Shown here one piece after another: positions 26,200-33,784 of a DNA stretch of 33,993 nt (within the stretch, counting starts at the first letter, position 1; each line of letters opens with the position of its first letter). The notes under the pieces are model-generated. The model was not told where the DNA came from. It did not search any database and worked only from the letters and a program-made list of their open reading frames with translations. Origin of the DNA: Dictyobacter arantiisoli (GTDB lineage: Bacteria; Chloroflexota; Ktedonobacteria; Ktedonobacterales; Ktedonobacteraceae); NCBI RefSeq assembly GCF_008326305.1, contig NZ_BIXY01000081.1:1-33993 (forward strand), read 5' to 3'. Made by a program: the position numbers and the translations under genes.

Positions 26200-27057
26200 A
26201 TGCCATATCCTGTTGATCCTATCGTGCTCTCCTATGTGCAGGCGGACGAGTTATTAAAAGCTCACAAACAGACACTCAGTGCAGTGGATATTTCTCCCGA
26301 TCTGGGACTCACAACTGTATCAGTGGCACTCTCGGAGCAAGGCATCTCATTTGAAAAAGGAGAACAACTGAGCTGGCAACAGATCGAGAAGATCAAGCGC
26401 TCAGACGTAAACTGTTTTTTACTTGAGGATGACACGATACGTCCGATCCAATTCTTTTCTGAAGCGACCAACAGGATGTGTAGCCTCTTACCAACCAGAC
26501 GTACACCCAGTATGTTGATTGCAGGCTTCACCATGCACCGCATCGTCGATATCGACCCCATGCAGGATACACACAAAAAGATCGCTACCATTACGCCTAT
26601 CACGGGACGTGTATTGGATACAGCTACAGGATTAGGCTATACTGCCATTGAGGCCGCCAGAAACGCGCTAGAAGTGGTCACGATTGAACTGGACCCGGGG
26701 GCACAATATATCGCCCATCAGAATCCCTGGTCACGTGACCTCTTCAATAATCCCCACATCACTCAATTAATGGGCGATGCCTACGAACTGGTTCCCAGCT
26801 TCGAAGATGAAAGCTTCTCCAGCATCATCCATGATCCGCCTGTCTTCAGTCTGGCAGGCGAACTGTACTCAGGCGTCTTCTATCAAGAACTCTATCGCAT
26901 ATTGAAGCGCGGCGGTCGACTCTTCCATTACATTGGCGATTTGAATAGCAAATCCAGCGGTACCGTCACGCGCGGAGCCCTGAAACGGCTGCAAGAGGCT
27001 GGCTTTAAACGTGTCGTGCGCCGACCTGAAGCCTTCGGCGTCGTGGCGTATAAATAA
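26200..27057 (+). CDS. Archaeal-type SAM-dependent methyltransferase (COG2521-like)
   Basis: A 285-residue class I methyltransferase. The N-terminal third (about 1-105) is a family-specific domain; [17 protein letters not shown] leads into the Rossmann fold. [16 protein letters not shown] (motif I), VVTIELDP (motif II), LMGDAYE and [16 protein letters not shown] (motif IV, with DPP in place of the NPPY-type loop) precede [12 protein letters not shown]. This combination matches, from memory, a group described as predicted archaeal methyltransferases (COG2521). The substrate is unknown; the DPP motif would fit an amino group on nucleic acid or protein. GGGAG lies 10 nt before ATG 26200. Confidence 0.85.
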   Translation: MPYPVDPIVLSYVQADELLKAHKQTLSAVDISPDLGLTTVSVALSEQGISFEKGEQLSWQQIEKIKRSDVNCFLLEDDTIRPIQFFSEATNRMCSLLPTRRTPSMLIAGFTMHRIVDIDPMQDTHKKIATITPITGRVLDTATGLGYTAIEAARNALEVVTIELDPGAQYIAHQNPWSRDLFNNPHITQLMGDAYELVPSFEDESFSSIIHDPPVFSLAGELYSGVFYQELYRILKRGGRLFHYIGDLNSKSSGTVTRGALKRLQEAGFKRVVRRPEAFGVVAYK

Positions 27058-27147
27058 TGCTCAAGAGTACAGGCTGCTAGCTGTCGAGTGGAGCACAACG
27101 GTAAACATTCAAGCGCAGCGTAAAAGAGTGAGGCCAGAACAGCAGGA

Positions 27148-27804
27148 CTAAATAGCCTGCTGTTCGTCACGCGCGACATAGAGAGCATGATACTCAATAA
27201 TCCCCTGAATGATCTTCTCGACCGAACCGTAGCGTGTATCAACCGGCCACTGTTCCACATGTCCCTCATTGCGCTCTACATCCAGCCAGATACGTGCTCG
27301 GCTGGAACCATCGTTGGGACTCAATTGCAGAACCAGATTGCGTGCCTGAGAAAAATCGAGCACTTTGAGATCTCTGGGGTCCGCGAGATAGTTATGACAC
27401 TGTACCACACCATCCGGCGTTAAAAGCATCAAAGAATGTCGAAAAGCCAGGCCGCGTCGATATCCAACCACCATCACCAGCAGTGCGACAACGACCGGTA
27501 CAATCCAAAAGGAGAGACTCAGATTTTGCACTAATGGTATCAGATGATGGTAATCTACTGGATGCGGCGTCCCCTGAGGTCCAGATGGGACGCCGGGATT
27601 GGATTCAACCAGCCAACCAAGTATACTCAGAGGCCCCAGACTGATCAGCAATCCTAACTCGATAATACAGAGCACAATCAGAGTAATCAAGGCGGACAAC
27701 GCGGCCAGCCAGAGCGGCTTCCCCTGGCCAGGAAACACACGCCAATCCTCAGGAATTGGGCCACGCAAAGCTTGATCCAGAAGAGCATCGGAATTCAACA
27801 TCAT
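27148..27804 (-). CDS. Two-helix membrane protein of unknown function
   Basis: About 218 residues. A short N-terminal cytoplasmic part (LLDQALRGPIPEDWRVFPGQG) is followed by a membrane helix near 32-62, an outer Pro/Gly-rich loop, a second helix near 98-113, and a C-terminal soluble domain of about 100 residues (LMLLTPDGVVQC, RARIWLDVERNEG, VEKIIQGIIEYHALY) resembling a small beta-rich, PH-like module. ATG 27804 has AAAGG at about 6 nt; ATG 27801 is equally possible. I do not recognise the family. Confidence 0.7.
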   Translation of the reverse strand: MMLNSDALLDQALRGPIPEDWRVFPGQGKPLWLAALSALITLIVLCIIELGLLISLGPLSILGWLVESNPGVPSGPQGTPHPVDYHHLIPLVQNLSLSFWIVPVVVALLVMVVGYRRGLAFRHSLMLLTPDGVVQCHNYLADPRDLKVLDFSQARNLVLQLSPNDGSSRARIWLDVERNEGHVEQWPVDTRYGSVEKIIQGIIEYHALYVARDEQQAI

Positions 27805-27912
27805 GAGTATCCTTTCAATCATGCGCAAAGTGCATTAAACCTTCATTATGTATACTCATTACGGCGATACTCTGGATGCATAGCTACCTGAAAGAGAAAT
27901 TCCTGCGCAGTA

Positions 27913-28764
27913 TCAGGGTTTGCGGCGAAAGAGCAGATAGATAACATCGACAGTGATCGTTAAGGCAGTCATAGCTGCCATCAGGGCTCGCTGTTCGTCT
28001 GTGAGATGCCAGAAGTTGGGGGTCATGGTGACAATCTGGACAATTTCAGAATGCTGCAAGGCGAGATCATAGGTTAAGGGATGGGTATCGATGAGATCAA
28101 AGTGAGTGCCACACTGCTCAATGACGTGCTGTTGCTTATTCTCTTCAATCTGTAAAAGATGGAGTTCTTCACGCAGTTGCTGAATATGATTGGGACCAGG
28201 GATAACCACCAGGAATAATCCATCTGGGATAAGCACACGGGCATATTCAGGTATATTACGGGGCGCAAAGATATTGAGCATGCAGTCTAAGATACTGTCG
28301 CGCACTGGCAGCGCCTCTTTGAGGTCGGCCGCCAGGAAGAAGGATGCGGGATAGCGCTTTGCGGCCATACGTACTGCATCCTTAGAGATATCAATACCCA
28401 GGTTGATTACCTGCTCGCCCGTAGCGTAGAGTTGCTCATATAAGCGCCCACTATAATAGCCTTCACCACAGCCAGCATCGAGGAGATGGATAGGGGTCGT
28501 GCGCCGCTGTGGTAGGTGCGCAATCAGCAAGGCATTTAAGGCGTCTGAGACAGGCTGATAGTAGCCTTTATCGAAGAAGGCACGCCGGGCCTGCAACATC
28601 TCTTTGGTATCGCCCAACACCTTTTTACGCAGGACATTAACATAGCCCTCACGAGCCAGATCAAAGCTATGGGAACGTTCACAGCGTAAGGTGCCACTTT
28701 GTTCCTCAAGGGGCAACTGACAGATAGGACAGCATAAGAGTTCTCCGACAAGGGTTGAATACAT
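27913..28764 (-). CDS. rlmA: RlmA-like 23S rRNA (guanine-N1)-methyltransferase
   Basis: A 283-residue SAM methyltransferase. The N-terminal zinc finger (CCPICQLPL, then LRCERSHSFDLAREGYVNVL) is the hallmark of RlmA, which methylates N1 of a guanine in helix 35 of 23S rRNA. LLDAGCGEGYYSG is motif I, followed by LGIDISKDAVRMAAKR and a catalytic region NIFAPRNIPEYARVL. The end (LTDEQRALMAAMTALTITVDV) also fits. ATG 28764 has GGAAGGG upstream; an in-frame start at 28803 lacks a site. Some RlmA-type enzymes act at the neighbouring base and confer resistance to certain macrolides, which cannot be judged here. Confidence 0.88.
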   Translation of the reverse strand: MYSTLVGELLCCPICQLPLEEQSGTLRCERSHSFDLAREGYVNVLRKKVLGDTKEMLQARRAFFDKGYYQPVSDALNALLIAHLPQRRTTPIHLLDAGCGEGYYSGRLYEQLYATGEQVINLGIDISKDAVRMAAKRYPASFFLAADLKEALPVRDSILDCMLNIFAPRNIPEYARVLIPDGLFLVVIPGPNHIQQLREELHLLQIEENKQQHVIEQCGTHFDLIDTHPLTYDLALQHSEIVQIVTMTPNFWHLTDEQRALMAAMTALTITVDVIYLLFRRKP

Positions 28765-28955
28765 AGAATTCCCTTCCACCACCGATACGGTGTGACTGTG
28801 CAAATAATCTTATCTACAACGCAAATGTAAACAGGTATGTTAGAATAACAACAGAATACTATTTAAATGAATAGTATCTCATTCTATGGATAATGTGAAC
28901 TGGTGCAACAGATCGCTGCGAGATAAAAAAAAAAAACGTAACGAGGAAAAGAAGT

Positions 28956-30221
28956 ATGGAATACGCGGTACTTGGCGGTGGTGCCCTGGGATTAATGGCC
29001 GCATATCGATTAACGCAGGCTGGTCACTCAGTGATGATCTTTGAGCGGGAGGAAATGGCAGGCGGGCTGGCCTCAGGCTTTAAAATTGATGATATCTGGC
29101 TGGAGAAGTTTTATCACCATATTTTTCGCTCCGACAAAATGGTTATCAGTGTGATTGAAGAGCTGGGATTGAGTGAGCGGCTGGAATGGCAACATCCTCG
29201 TACCGTCAGCCTGGTGGGAGGCGAGAACCATCAACTGGATGATCCTATTTCGCTACTCAAGTTTTCTCCTCTGACTGTCTATGAGCGCCTACGCCTGGGC
29301 GCGGTGATGGCCTTTCTCAAAATAGCGAATCCTGACTGGCTCGAAGGCAAAACAGCCGATCCCTGGCTGGAGCGCTGGATGGGGAAACATGCCTATCAAA
29401 TGATTTTCAAGCAGCTCTTTGTGGGTAAATACGGTAAGCTCTATGATCAAATCGCCTTGCCCTGGTTCTGGGCCCGTATCCATGATCGTACATCGCAGCT
29501 CGGCTATCTACGCGGTGGCTTCCAGCTGGTGTATGATCGTCTGGTCGAATTAATTACGCAGGGCGGCGGCAAGCTGCTGCTCAAGACCAGCGTCGAGAAG
29601 GTTGAACAGGATGCGCAGGGCGGCTGGCAGGTTACCACGAACCAGGGGAGCTGGAAGTTTGAACGCATCATTTCAACCCTTCCTACCCGTCTGAGCATGC
29701 GCTTGATTCCTGAGTTGCCAGAAGCGTATCGCCAGAAATATGACTGGGGGCAGGCTTATGGGGCCCATTGTCTGATTTTAGCTCTGGATCGCCAGCTAAC
29801 AGATAGCTACTGGATCAATATTTGCGATACAGGTTTTCCTTTCACCGGCATTTTTGAGCACACAAACTTCCGCTCGGCCGCTGAATATGGTGGTCGGCAT
29901 CTCGTCTATCTGGGCAACTACCGTCCCATGGATGATCCAATCTTCAAGCAAAGCAAGGAAGAGTTGATTACAGAGTTTATACCGGCACTCAAAAAACTGG
30001 TGCCCACGTTTCAGCCGGAGTGGATCAGCGAGAGCTGGGTCTTTTCAGCACCCTACGCCCAGCCGATTGTCACAACCGATTATCGGCAACATATTCCGCC
30101 GCTCCATCCACCATTGCCCAATCTCTGGCTCGCCAACATGTTCCAGATTTATCCCCATGACCGTGGACAAAACTACTCATTAGAACTGGCAGACACCCTC
30201 GTCAAACAGATTCTCGCATAG
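28956..30221 (+). CDS. FAD-dependent amine-oxidase/protoporphyrinogen-oxidase-like oxidoreductase
   Basis: A 421-residue flavoprotein. The N-terminal dinucleotide fold is clear (VLGGGALGLMAAYRLTQAGH, then IFEREEMAGGLASGF, the motif that grips FAD). The middle resembles the NAD(P)-binding amine-oxidase/UDP-galactopyranose-mutase superfamily (GGFQLVYDRLVELI, IISTLPT). The C-terminus LPNLWLANMFQIYPHDRGQNYSLELAD closes the FAD site. Proteins of this kind often sit in cell-surface glycan or lipid clusters, but the neighbours here give no pathway. A poly-A stretch and GAGGAAAAG precede ATG 28956. Confidence 0.88.
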   Translation: MEYAVLGGGALGLMAAYRLTQAGHSVMIFEREEMAGGLASGFKIDDIWLEKFYHHIFRSDKMVISVIEELGLSERLEWQHPRTVSLVGGENHQLDDPISLLKFSPLTVYERLRLGAVMAFLKIANPDWLEGKTADPWLERWMGKHAYQMIFKQLFVGKYGKLYDQIALPWFWARIHDRTSQLGYLRGGFQLVYDRLVELITQGGGKLLLKTSVEKVEQDAQGGWQVTTNQGSWKFERIISTLPTRLSMRLIPELPEAYRQKYDWGQAYGAHCLILALDRQLTDSYWINICDTGFPFTGIFEHTNFRSAAEYGGRHLVYLGNYRPMDDPIFKQSKEELITEFIPALKKLVPTFQPEWISESWVFSAPYAQPIVTTDYRQHIPPLHPPLPNLWLANMFQIYPHDRGQNYSLELADTLVKQILA

Positions 30222-30333
30222 AGGGTTCTAACGCGTTATGCCCAATTTTATCTCACCCCTAAAGTTGGGAATAGCAAAAATGCCCTTTCTAGAAAATATT
30301 TACAAAAAAGCTGCAAAATGGCGCTACAAGGAC

Positions 30334-30363
30334 TTGTAAAAAGTTTGAGACATGTGCTATACT
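30334..30363 (+). promoter_or_regulatory. Likely promoter of tRNA-Pro
   Basis: TTGTAA (30334-30339) and TATACT (30358-30363) are 18 nt apart, giving a leader of about 100 nt before the tRNA. Confidence 0.5.
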
Positions 30364-30473
30364 AGTGATGAGCAGAGTAAAAGCTCGTGACATACGAGTA
30401 ATCTGCACGTAAGTCAATCAAGCGTAGACTCAGCTCATGGATAAGTTTGGCGAGTTTATTGCATGAATGTCAT

Positions 30474-30550
30474 CGGGGTGTAGCGCAGTCGGCTAGCGCG
30501 CAGCGTTCGGGACGCTGAGGTCGGAGGTTCAAGTCCTCTCACCCCGACCA
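30474..30550 (+). tRNA. tRNA-Pro (CGG)
   Basis: The cloverleaf is complete: acceptor CGGGGTG/CACCCCG, D arm GCGC/GCGC, anticodon stem CAGCG/CGCTG with loop TTCGGGA (anticodon CGG), T arm GGAGG/CCTCT with loop TTCAAGT, and an encoded CCA end. The tRNA-Phe gene in this window lacks encoded CCA. Confidence 0.95.
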
Positions 30551-30552
30551 GG

Positions 30553-30652
30553 ATGGCACATACTTCTCCCTTTAAAAGGGAGTCAGGAGCATCACAAATC
30601 CAATAGGATCAGTAGTGCGTAGCGACGAGAAGTATGTGCCATAATTTTTTTT
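30553..30652 (+). terminator. Long-stem, large-loop terminator after tRNA-Pro
   Basis: ATGGCACATACTTCTC (30553-30568) pairs perfectly with the 16 nt at 30627-30642; the loop is 58 nt and eight T follow at 30645-30652. Inside, CTCCC (30566-30570) can pair with GGGAG (30578-30582) and shares three bases with the long stem, so the two structures compete. This suggests either a plain terminator of odd shape or a small regulatory RNA or conditional terminator. Confidence 0.65.
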
Positions 30653-30679
30653 CCAGGCACAATCAAGGAGACTACAGAA

Positions 30680-30877
30680 ATGCAGGGATATCAGATCTAC
30701 GCGACAGCCAGCATCAATGACTGTCCACTGATACAACTGCATGCCAACGCGCACGCGGTCAGGTGTAGGCCAGCGATGGCAAGTAGGAGCAAATATGCGG
30801 TGCCTCATTCTCCTGGACATGCAATGTATCTCCCCATCTCTATCCACATAGTCGTCACAGGCAGTAGTAGCAACTAA
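30680..30877 (+). CDS. Possible 65-residue small protein
   Basis: AAGGAG stands 9 nt before ATG 30680 and the frame runs for 65 codons. The product contains many His, Pro, Ser and three Cys and has no recognisable domain, signal or membrane helix. It lies between the tRNA-Pro terminator and the HNH gene on the same strand. The ribosome site is the only support; it may be a chance frame. Confidence 0.3.
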   Translation: MQGYQIYATASINDCPLIQLHANAHAVRCRPAMASRSKYAVPHSPGHAMYLPISIHIVVTGSSSN

Positions 30878-30981
30878 GGAGCGCAAGGCAAGGAGCTCCA
30901 CGCTCTCTGACGTGCCTCTGATTGGTTCTCACTGTCTGTATGTCACTCATCGGCTCTGACAGAGAGGAAGGAAAGCCATTC

Positions 30982-31539
30982 ATGCCTGTTCTTGTGTTGA
31001 ATTCCTCATTACAGCCACTCTCGGTCATACCCGAGCGTCGTCTCATCGTATTATTGTCCAAACAAAAAGTGACATTTGTAGATGAGCAGGTACGCGAATT
31101 GATCGAAGAGAGCATTCAATTACGCCGTCTTGAGTCGGAACGTCCGGTCATCGTCCAGTTGCTGGCCAATGTCCGTGTTCCACGCGTCGCGTTACAGCCG
31201 ACCCGCACCAATATCCTGTTGCGCGACGATGAAACATGTCAATATTGTGGCAAACGTAGCCGCGATCTGACGCTCGACCATATTCTGCCACGATCTCGCG
31301 GCGGGCAAAGCACCTGGGAGAACCTGGTAGCATGCTGTAAACATTGCAATGGAAAAAAAGGCAATCGTCTCTTAAAAGAGGTAAATATGCATCTCTTACG
31401 CCAGCCACGAGCGCTGACGCAAGAATACGCGGGCTTTTTCCTGCTCCGCTATCCCAAGCTCCGCGAGGCCTATGAACAATTTTTGATGAGTGCGATGGGA
31501 CTGAAATCGGCCAATCCCAGTCATAGTATAAGTGCCTGA
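30982..31539 (+). CDS. HNH endonuclease-domain protein
   Basis: A 185-residue protein of the common stand-alone HNH family. The N-terminal 80 residues (VLVLNSSLQPLSVIPERR, VTFVDEQVRELI) are typical of this group. The nuclease core is ETCQYCGKRSRDLTLDHILPRSRGG (two Cys and the first catalytic His), WENLVACCKHCNGKKGNR with the central Asn and the second Cys pair. It should bind zinc and a catalytic divalent metal and cut DNA; the biological role of these chromosomal copies is unclear. ATG 30982 has GGAAGGA upstream and trims 20 residues from the longest frame. Confidence 0.92.
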   Translation: MPVLVLNSSLQPLSVIPERRLIVLLSKQKVTFVDEQVRELIEESIQLRRLESERPVIVQLLANVRVPRVALQPTRTNILLRDDETCQYCGKRSRDLTLDHILPRSRGGQSTWENLVACCKHCNGKKGNRLLKEVNMHLLRQPRALTQEYAGFFLLRYPKLREAYEQFLMSAMGLKSANPSHSISA

Positions 31540-31672
31540 TAGCAATAGCGTCGATATCCTGTATTCATTTTTCTATTCACAAAGTGCTTATTCAGGGCGT
31601 GGCGAATGCTGATAAGCGGGCAAGATAAAGCTCGCGATAGCAAGGTAAAGAAATAGCCCATCTATGTACCGG

Positions 31673-31693
31673 TAGATAGTCACGCCCTATCTA
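31673..31693. terminator. Hairpin between convergent HNH and PadR genes
   Basis: TAGATAG (31673-31679) and CTATCTA (31687-31693) form a perfect 7-bp stem with a 7-nt loop, flanked by weaker pairs. No T run is present, so a terminator role is uncertain. Confidence 0.4.
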
Positions 31694-31724
31694 TTGCCAG
31701 AGTGAAACGTAAATAGCGTTGTAT

Positions 31725-32249
31725 TTACTCGTCAGTGAGGGATTGAAAACGCTGTAAGATGGAAGCAACCCAATCCCGTTCCGCACGCGACATGATCAGG
31801 CGGTGCTCAACTGCCAGATCGACGCCACGGCCAAAACCATGCCTGGGTGTCTGCTCAAAGCCCACAATCTGCCGATCCAGCTCCTGTAAGTGCCCCTGGA
31901 GGCAGAGGGACACATCCTCATCGGGTAAACTGTCCAGAAACATCAAGCCAATATCAAAAGGAAACTGGATCACTCCGGCATGCTTCAAATATTCATGCAA
32001 AAGCTCAAAAAACTTCTGCTCACCCGTCGGGGTAATTGTATACACTTTTTTCTGAGGACGATTTCCAGCTTGTTCCATCGTCCCGTCAACATATCCTTGA
32101 TCGCAGAGACGCTCCAATAGCGTATAAGCCGTAGAGCGCTTCATATCAACCATACGACTCAAATTTTTTTCAATGAATTCATTGATTTGATAACCATGCT
32201 GGCTTTGTGATTTCAGCATGCCCAGGAGCAATAAACTTCTTTCATCCAT
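31725..32249 (-). CDS. PadR-family transcriptional regulator
   Basis: A 174-residue PadR repressor. The winged-helix half is clear (LLLLGMLKSQSQHGYQINEFIEKNL, MKRSTAYTLLERLCDQGYVDG, RPQKKVYTITPTGEQKFFELL), followed by the helical dimerisation half (LQELDRQIVGFEQ, ERDWVASILQRFQ). It is divergent from two ABM-domain monooxygenase genes and is probably their repressor as well as its own; two overlapping palindromes at 32277-32311 lie 28-62 nt upstream of its start. The ribosome site is weak. The inducer is unknown. Confidence 0.92.
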   Translation of the reverse strand: MDERSLLLLGMLKSQSQHGYQINEFIEKNLSRMVDMKRSTAYTLLERLCDQGYVDGTMEQAGNRPQKKVYTITPTGEQKFFELLHEYLKHAGVIQFPFDIGLMFLDSLPDEDVSLCLQGHLQELDRQIVGFEQTPRHGFGRGVDLAVEHRLIMSRAERDWVASILQRFQSLTDE

Positions 32250-32276
32250 TTTCTCATGTTTCCCTGACTATAATTT

Positions 32277-32311
32277 GTAGTATGATACATACTACGCGAC
32301 TACTTCGCGTA
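32277..32311. promoter_or_regulatory. Two overlapping 7-5-7 palindromes, likely PadR operator
   Basis: GTAGTAT-GATAC-ATACTAC (32277-32295) and TACGCGA-CTACT-TCGCGTA (32293-32311) are both perfect, have the same 7-5-7 layout and overlap by 3 nt. They lie in the PadR promoter region, between PadR and the ABM genes. Confidence 0.65.
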
Positions 32312-32353
32312 CTGACTGCTGTATAGATAGATCCGCCCTCATTATAATCGAGA

Positions 32354-32382
32354 TTGACTAATTAAACAAAAGAGACTACAAT
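32354..32382 (+). promoter_or_regulatory. Promoter of the ABM-domain genes
   Basis: TTGACT (32354-32359) and TACAAT (32377-32382) are 17 nt apart. The leader then starts with a perfect hairpin, AATAGTCG (32394-32401) with CGACTATT (32406-32413), which could be another regulator site. Confidence 0.65.
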
Positions 32383-32446
32383 ATCCAGAGATGAATAGTC
32401 GGAATCGACTATTGTGTGATTGAATTATCAATGAGGAGAAAAAGCT

Positions 32447-32794
32447 ATGTTGATAGCCGTTAATAAAATCCCAACCACCAGCGCGGAGCAGCGTGAGGCT
32501 ATATCAAAAGGCTTCCGTCATGCCACTCCAGGAATGAAACAATTCAAGGGATTTCTGGGAATGGAATTGTGGACCGAGTCCGATGGCACCATCAACGCTA
32601 TCTCACGCTGGGAGTCTAAAGCAGCCTTAGAGGAATATAAATCCAATCCCTTGTTCGGACAGCATCATGGCCAGGCTGGTGACAGCGCTCAGACAGCACA
32701 TAGTGAACACGGTGGGCATGGACACGGCGAGCATGGTGCTCATGGCCAGCAGCCTGTTCCTGCCACTTATTATGAAGCAGAAGTGCTCTCCTAA
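32447..32794 (+). CDS. ABM-domain monooxygenase with His-rich insertion
   Basis: A 115-residue protein with the antibiotic-biosynthesis-monooxygenase fold shared by IsdG-like haem-degrading enzymes. The N-terminal strand (MLIAVNKIPTT), the FKGFLGMELWTESDG turn and AISRWESKAALEEYKSNPLF are typical. A Gly/His segment at about residues 68-104 is absent from its neighbour and contains about ten His, which could bind metal or haem. The final strand TYYEAEVLS resumes the fold. GAGGAG lies upstream of ATG 32447. The gene is divergent from PadR and followed by a paralog 136 nt later; the pair may act as a dimer. Confidence 0.88.
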   Translation: MLIAVNKIPTTSAEQREAISKGFRHATPGMKQFKGFLGMELWTESDGTINAISRWESKAALEEYKSNPLFGQHHGQAGDSAQTAHSEHGGHGHGEHGAHGQQPVPATYYEAEVLS

Positions 32795-32930
32795 GCAGTA
32801 CCACGACCAGATAGAGCCTGGCTCTATCTGGTCGTCCATCATTAACTATCAAAGTTCGTATTAATACCAGAGGAATGATTAAGACAGGGGGATGGAGCCG
32901 GTAAACGCATAGTGATCAAAGGAGAGCAAT

Positions 32931-33224
32931 ATGTTTATTGTTACAAACCGTCTGGAGATGTCAGCAGAACAGCAGCAGAAAATGATCATGGCATTCCGTA
33001 AGTCGATGCCCACACTCCAACAATTTAAGGGATTCCAGAGCTTTGAGACCTGGATCAGCGATGATGGATCATATATGCTGGCGGTCTCGCATTGGGAGTC
33101 CAGAGCGGCCTACGATAACTATGTTAACAGCGAAACCTTCAGAAAGCATCATGGCGGGGCCAGTAGTGAAGAGATGCAGCCACATGCCAATATTACCTAT
33201 TACGCTGGAGAAACACTTGGTTAG
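32931..33224 (+). CDS. ABM-domain monooxygenase, second paralog
   Basis: A 97-residue ABM-fold protein. MFIVTNRLEMS, QFKGFQSFETWISDDGSYMLAVSHWESRAAYDNYVNSETF and NITYYAGETLG align along the length of the preceding gene without its His-rich insertion. Proteins of this size act as dimers on haem, quinones or polyketides; the substrate is unknown. AAAGGAG precedes ATG 32931. It is probably transcribed with the first paralog under PadR control. Confidence 0.9.
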   Translation: MFIVTNRLEMSAEQQQKMIMAFRKSMPTLQQFKGFQSFETWISDDGSYMLAVSHWESRAAYDNYVNSETFRKHHGGASSEEMQPHANITYYAGETLG

Positions 33225-33312
33225 AAACACAATGAGAGGATAAAAAAAGATAAGGGGAAGCTGGTCATTTTGTCCATTTGTCTGTGAGAAGAAAAATTTG
33301 CTCAAAAAAAGG

Positions 33313-33341
33313 TTGACAAATGCGCAAAGACATTGTAATAT
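33313..33341 (+). promoter_or_regulatory. Promoter of the 5S rRNA gene
   Basis: TTGACA (33313-33318) and TAATAT (33336-33341) are separated by 17 nt, about 33 nt before the mature 5S RNA. Confidence 0.88.
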
Positions 33342-33373
33342 GTATACATACAAGAACACCTGTCTGTGCAGGT

Positions 33374-33493
33374 GAGCTGGTGACATTAGCGAAGAGGGTA
33401 CACCCGTTCCCATCCCGAACACGGTAGTTAAGCTCTTCCTCCCCGATGATACTCCGTGGGCAACTGCGTGGGAAAATAGGAAGTCGCCATCTC
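33374..33493 (+). rRNA. rrf: 5S ribosomal RNA
   Basis: The sequence contains the conserved loop CGTTCCCATCCCGAACACGG, followed by AGTTAAGCTCTTC and ACTCCGTGGGCAACTGCGTG. The ends GAGCTGGTGAC and GTCGCCATCTC pair as helix I. Length is about 120 nt; both ends may be off by a few bases because the helix extends further. It has its own promoter and terminator and is not preceded by a 23S gene on this strand. Confidence 0.95.
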
Positions 33494-33516
33494 ACCCGCC
33501 CACACGGGTGTTTTTT
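33493..33516 (+). terminator. Intrinsic terminator of 5S rRNA
   Basis: CACCCG (33493-33498) and CGGGTG (33505-33510) form a 6-bp GC stem followed by six T. Confidence 0.9.
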
Positions 33517-33626
33517 GTTGTCCATTTTTGATCCACCTTATTGCATGAATCTTCGCACCCGAACTGCTCAAAGATTTTTAGTGTATAGTGCAGGCGCGGC
33601 AATCACTGCTTACAGAAGAGGGCAAC

Positions 33627-33659
33627 AAAAAAGACTTTATGCTCTCAGAGAGCATAAAG
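33627..33659 (-). terminator. Terminator of the 23S rRNA transcript
   Basis: CTTTATGCTCT (33635-33645) and AGAGCATAAAG (33649-33659) form a perfect 11-bp stem. On the minus strand it is followed by TC and six T. It lies about 130 nt past the 23S 3' end. Confidence 0.88.
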
Positions 33660-33784
33660 CCTACTTGTATGGGTCTGAACCACTGAAACGTGCATTTCCT
33701 CAATTTTGCCGAGCGCTTTCCTGTCAGCTTCGTTGAAGCAGACGACGCGCCATCCATTGCAGAGCCACGATGAAGATACTGAGT

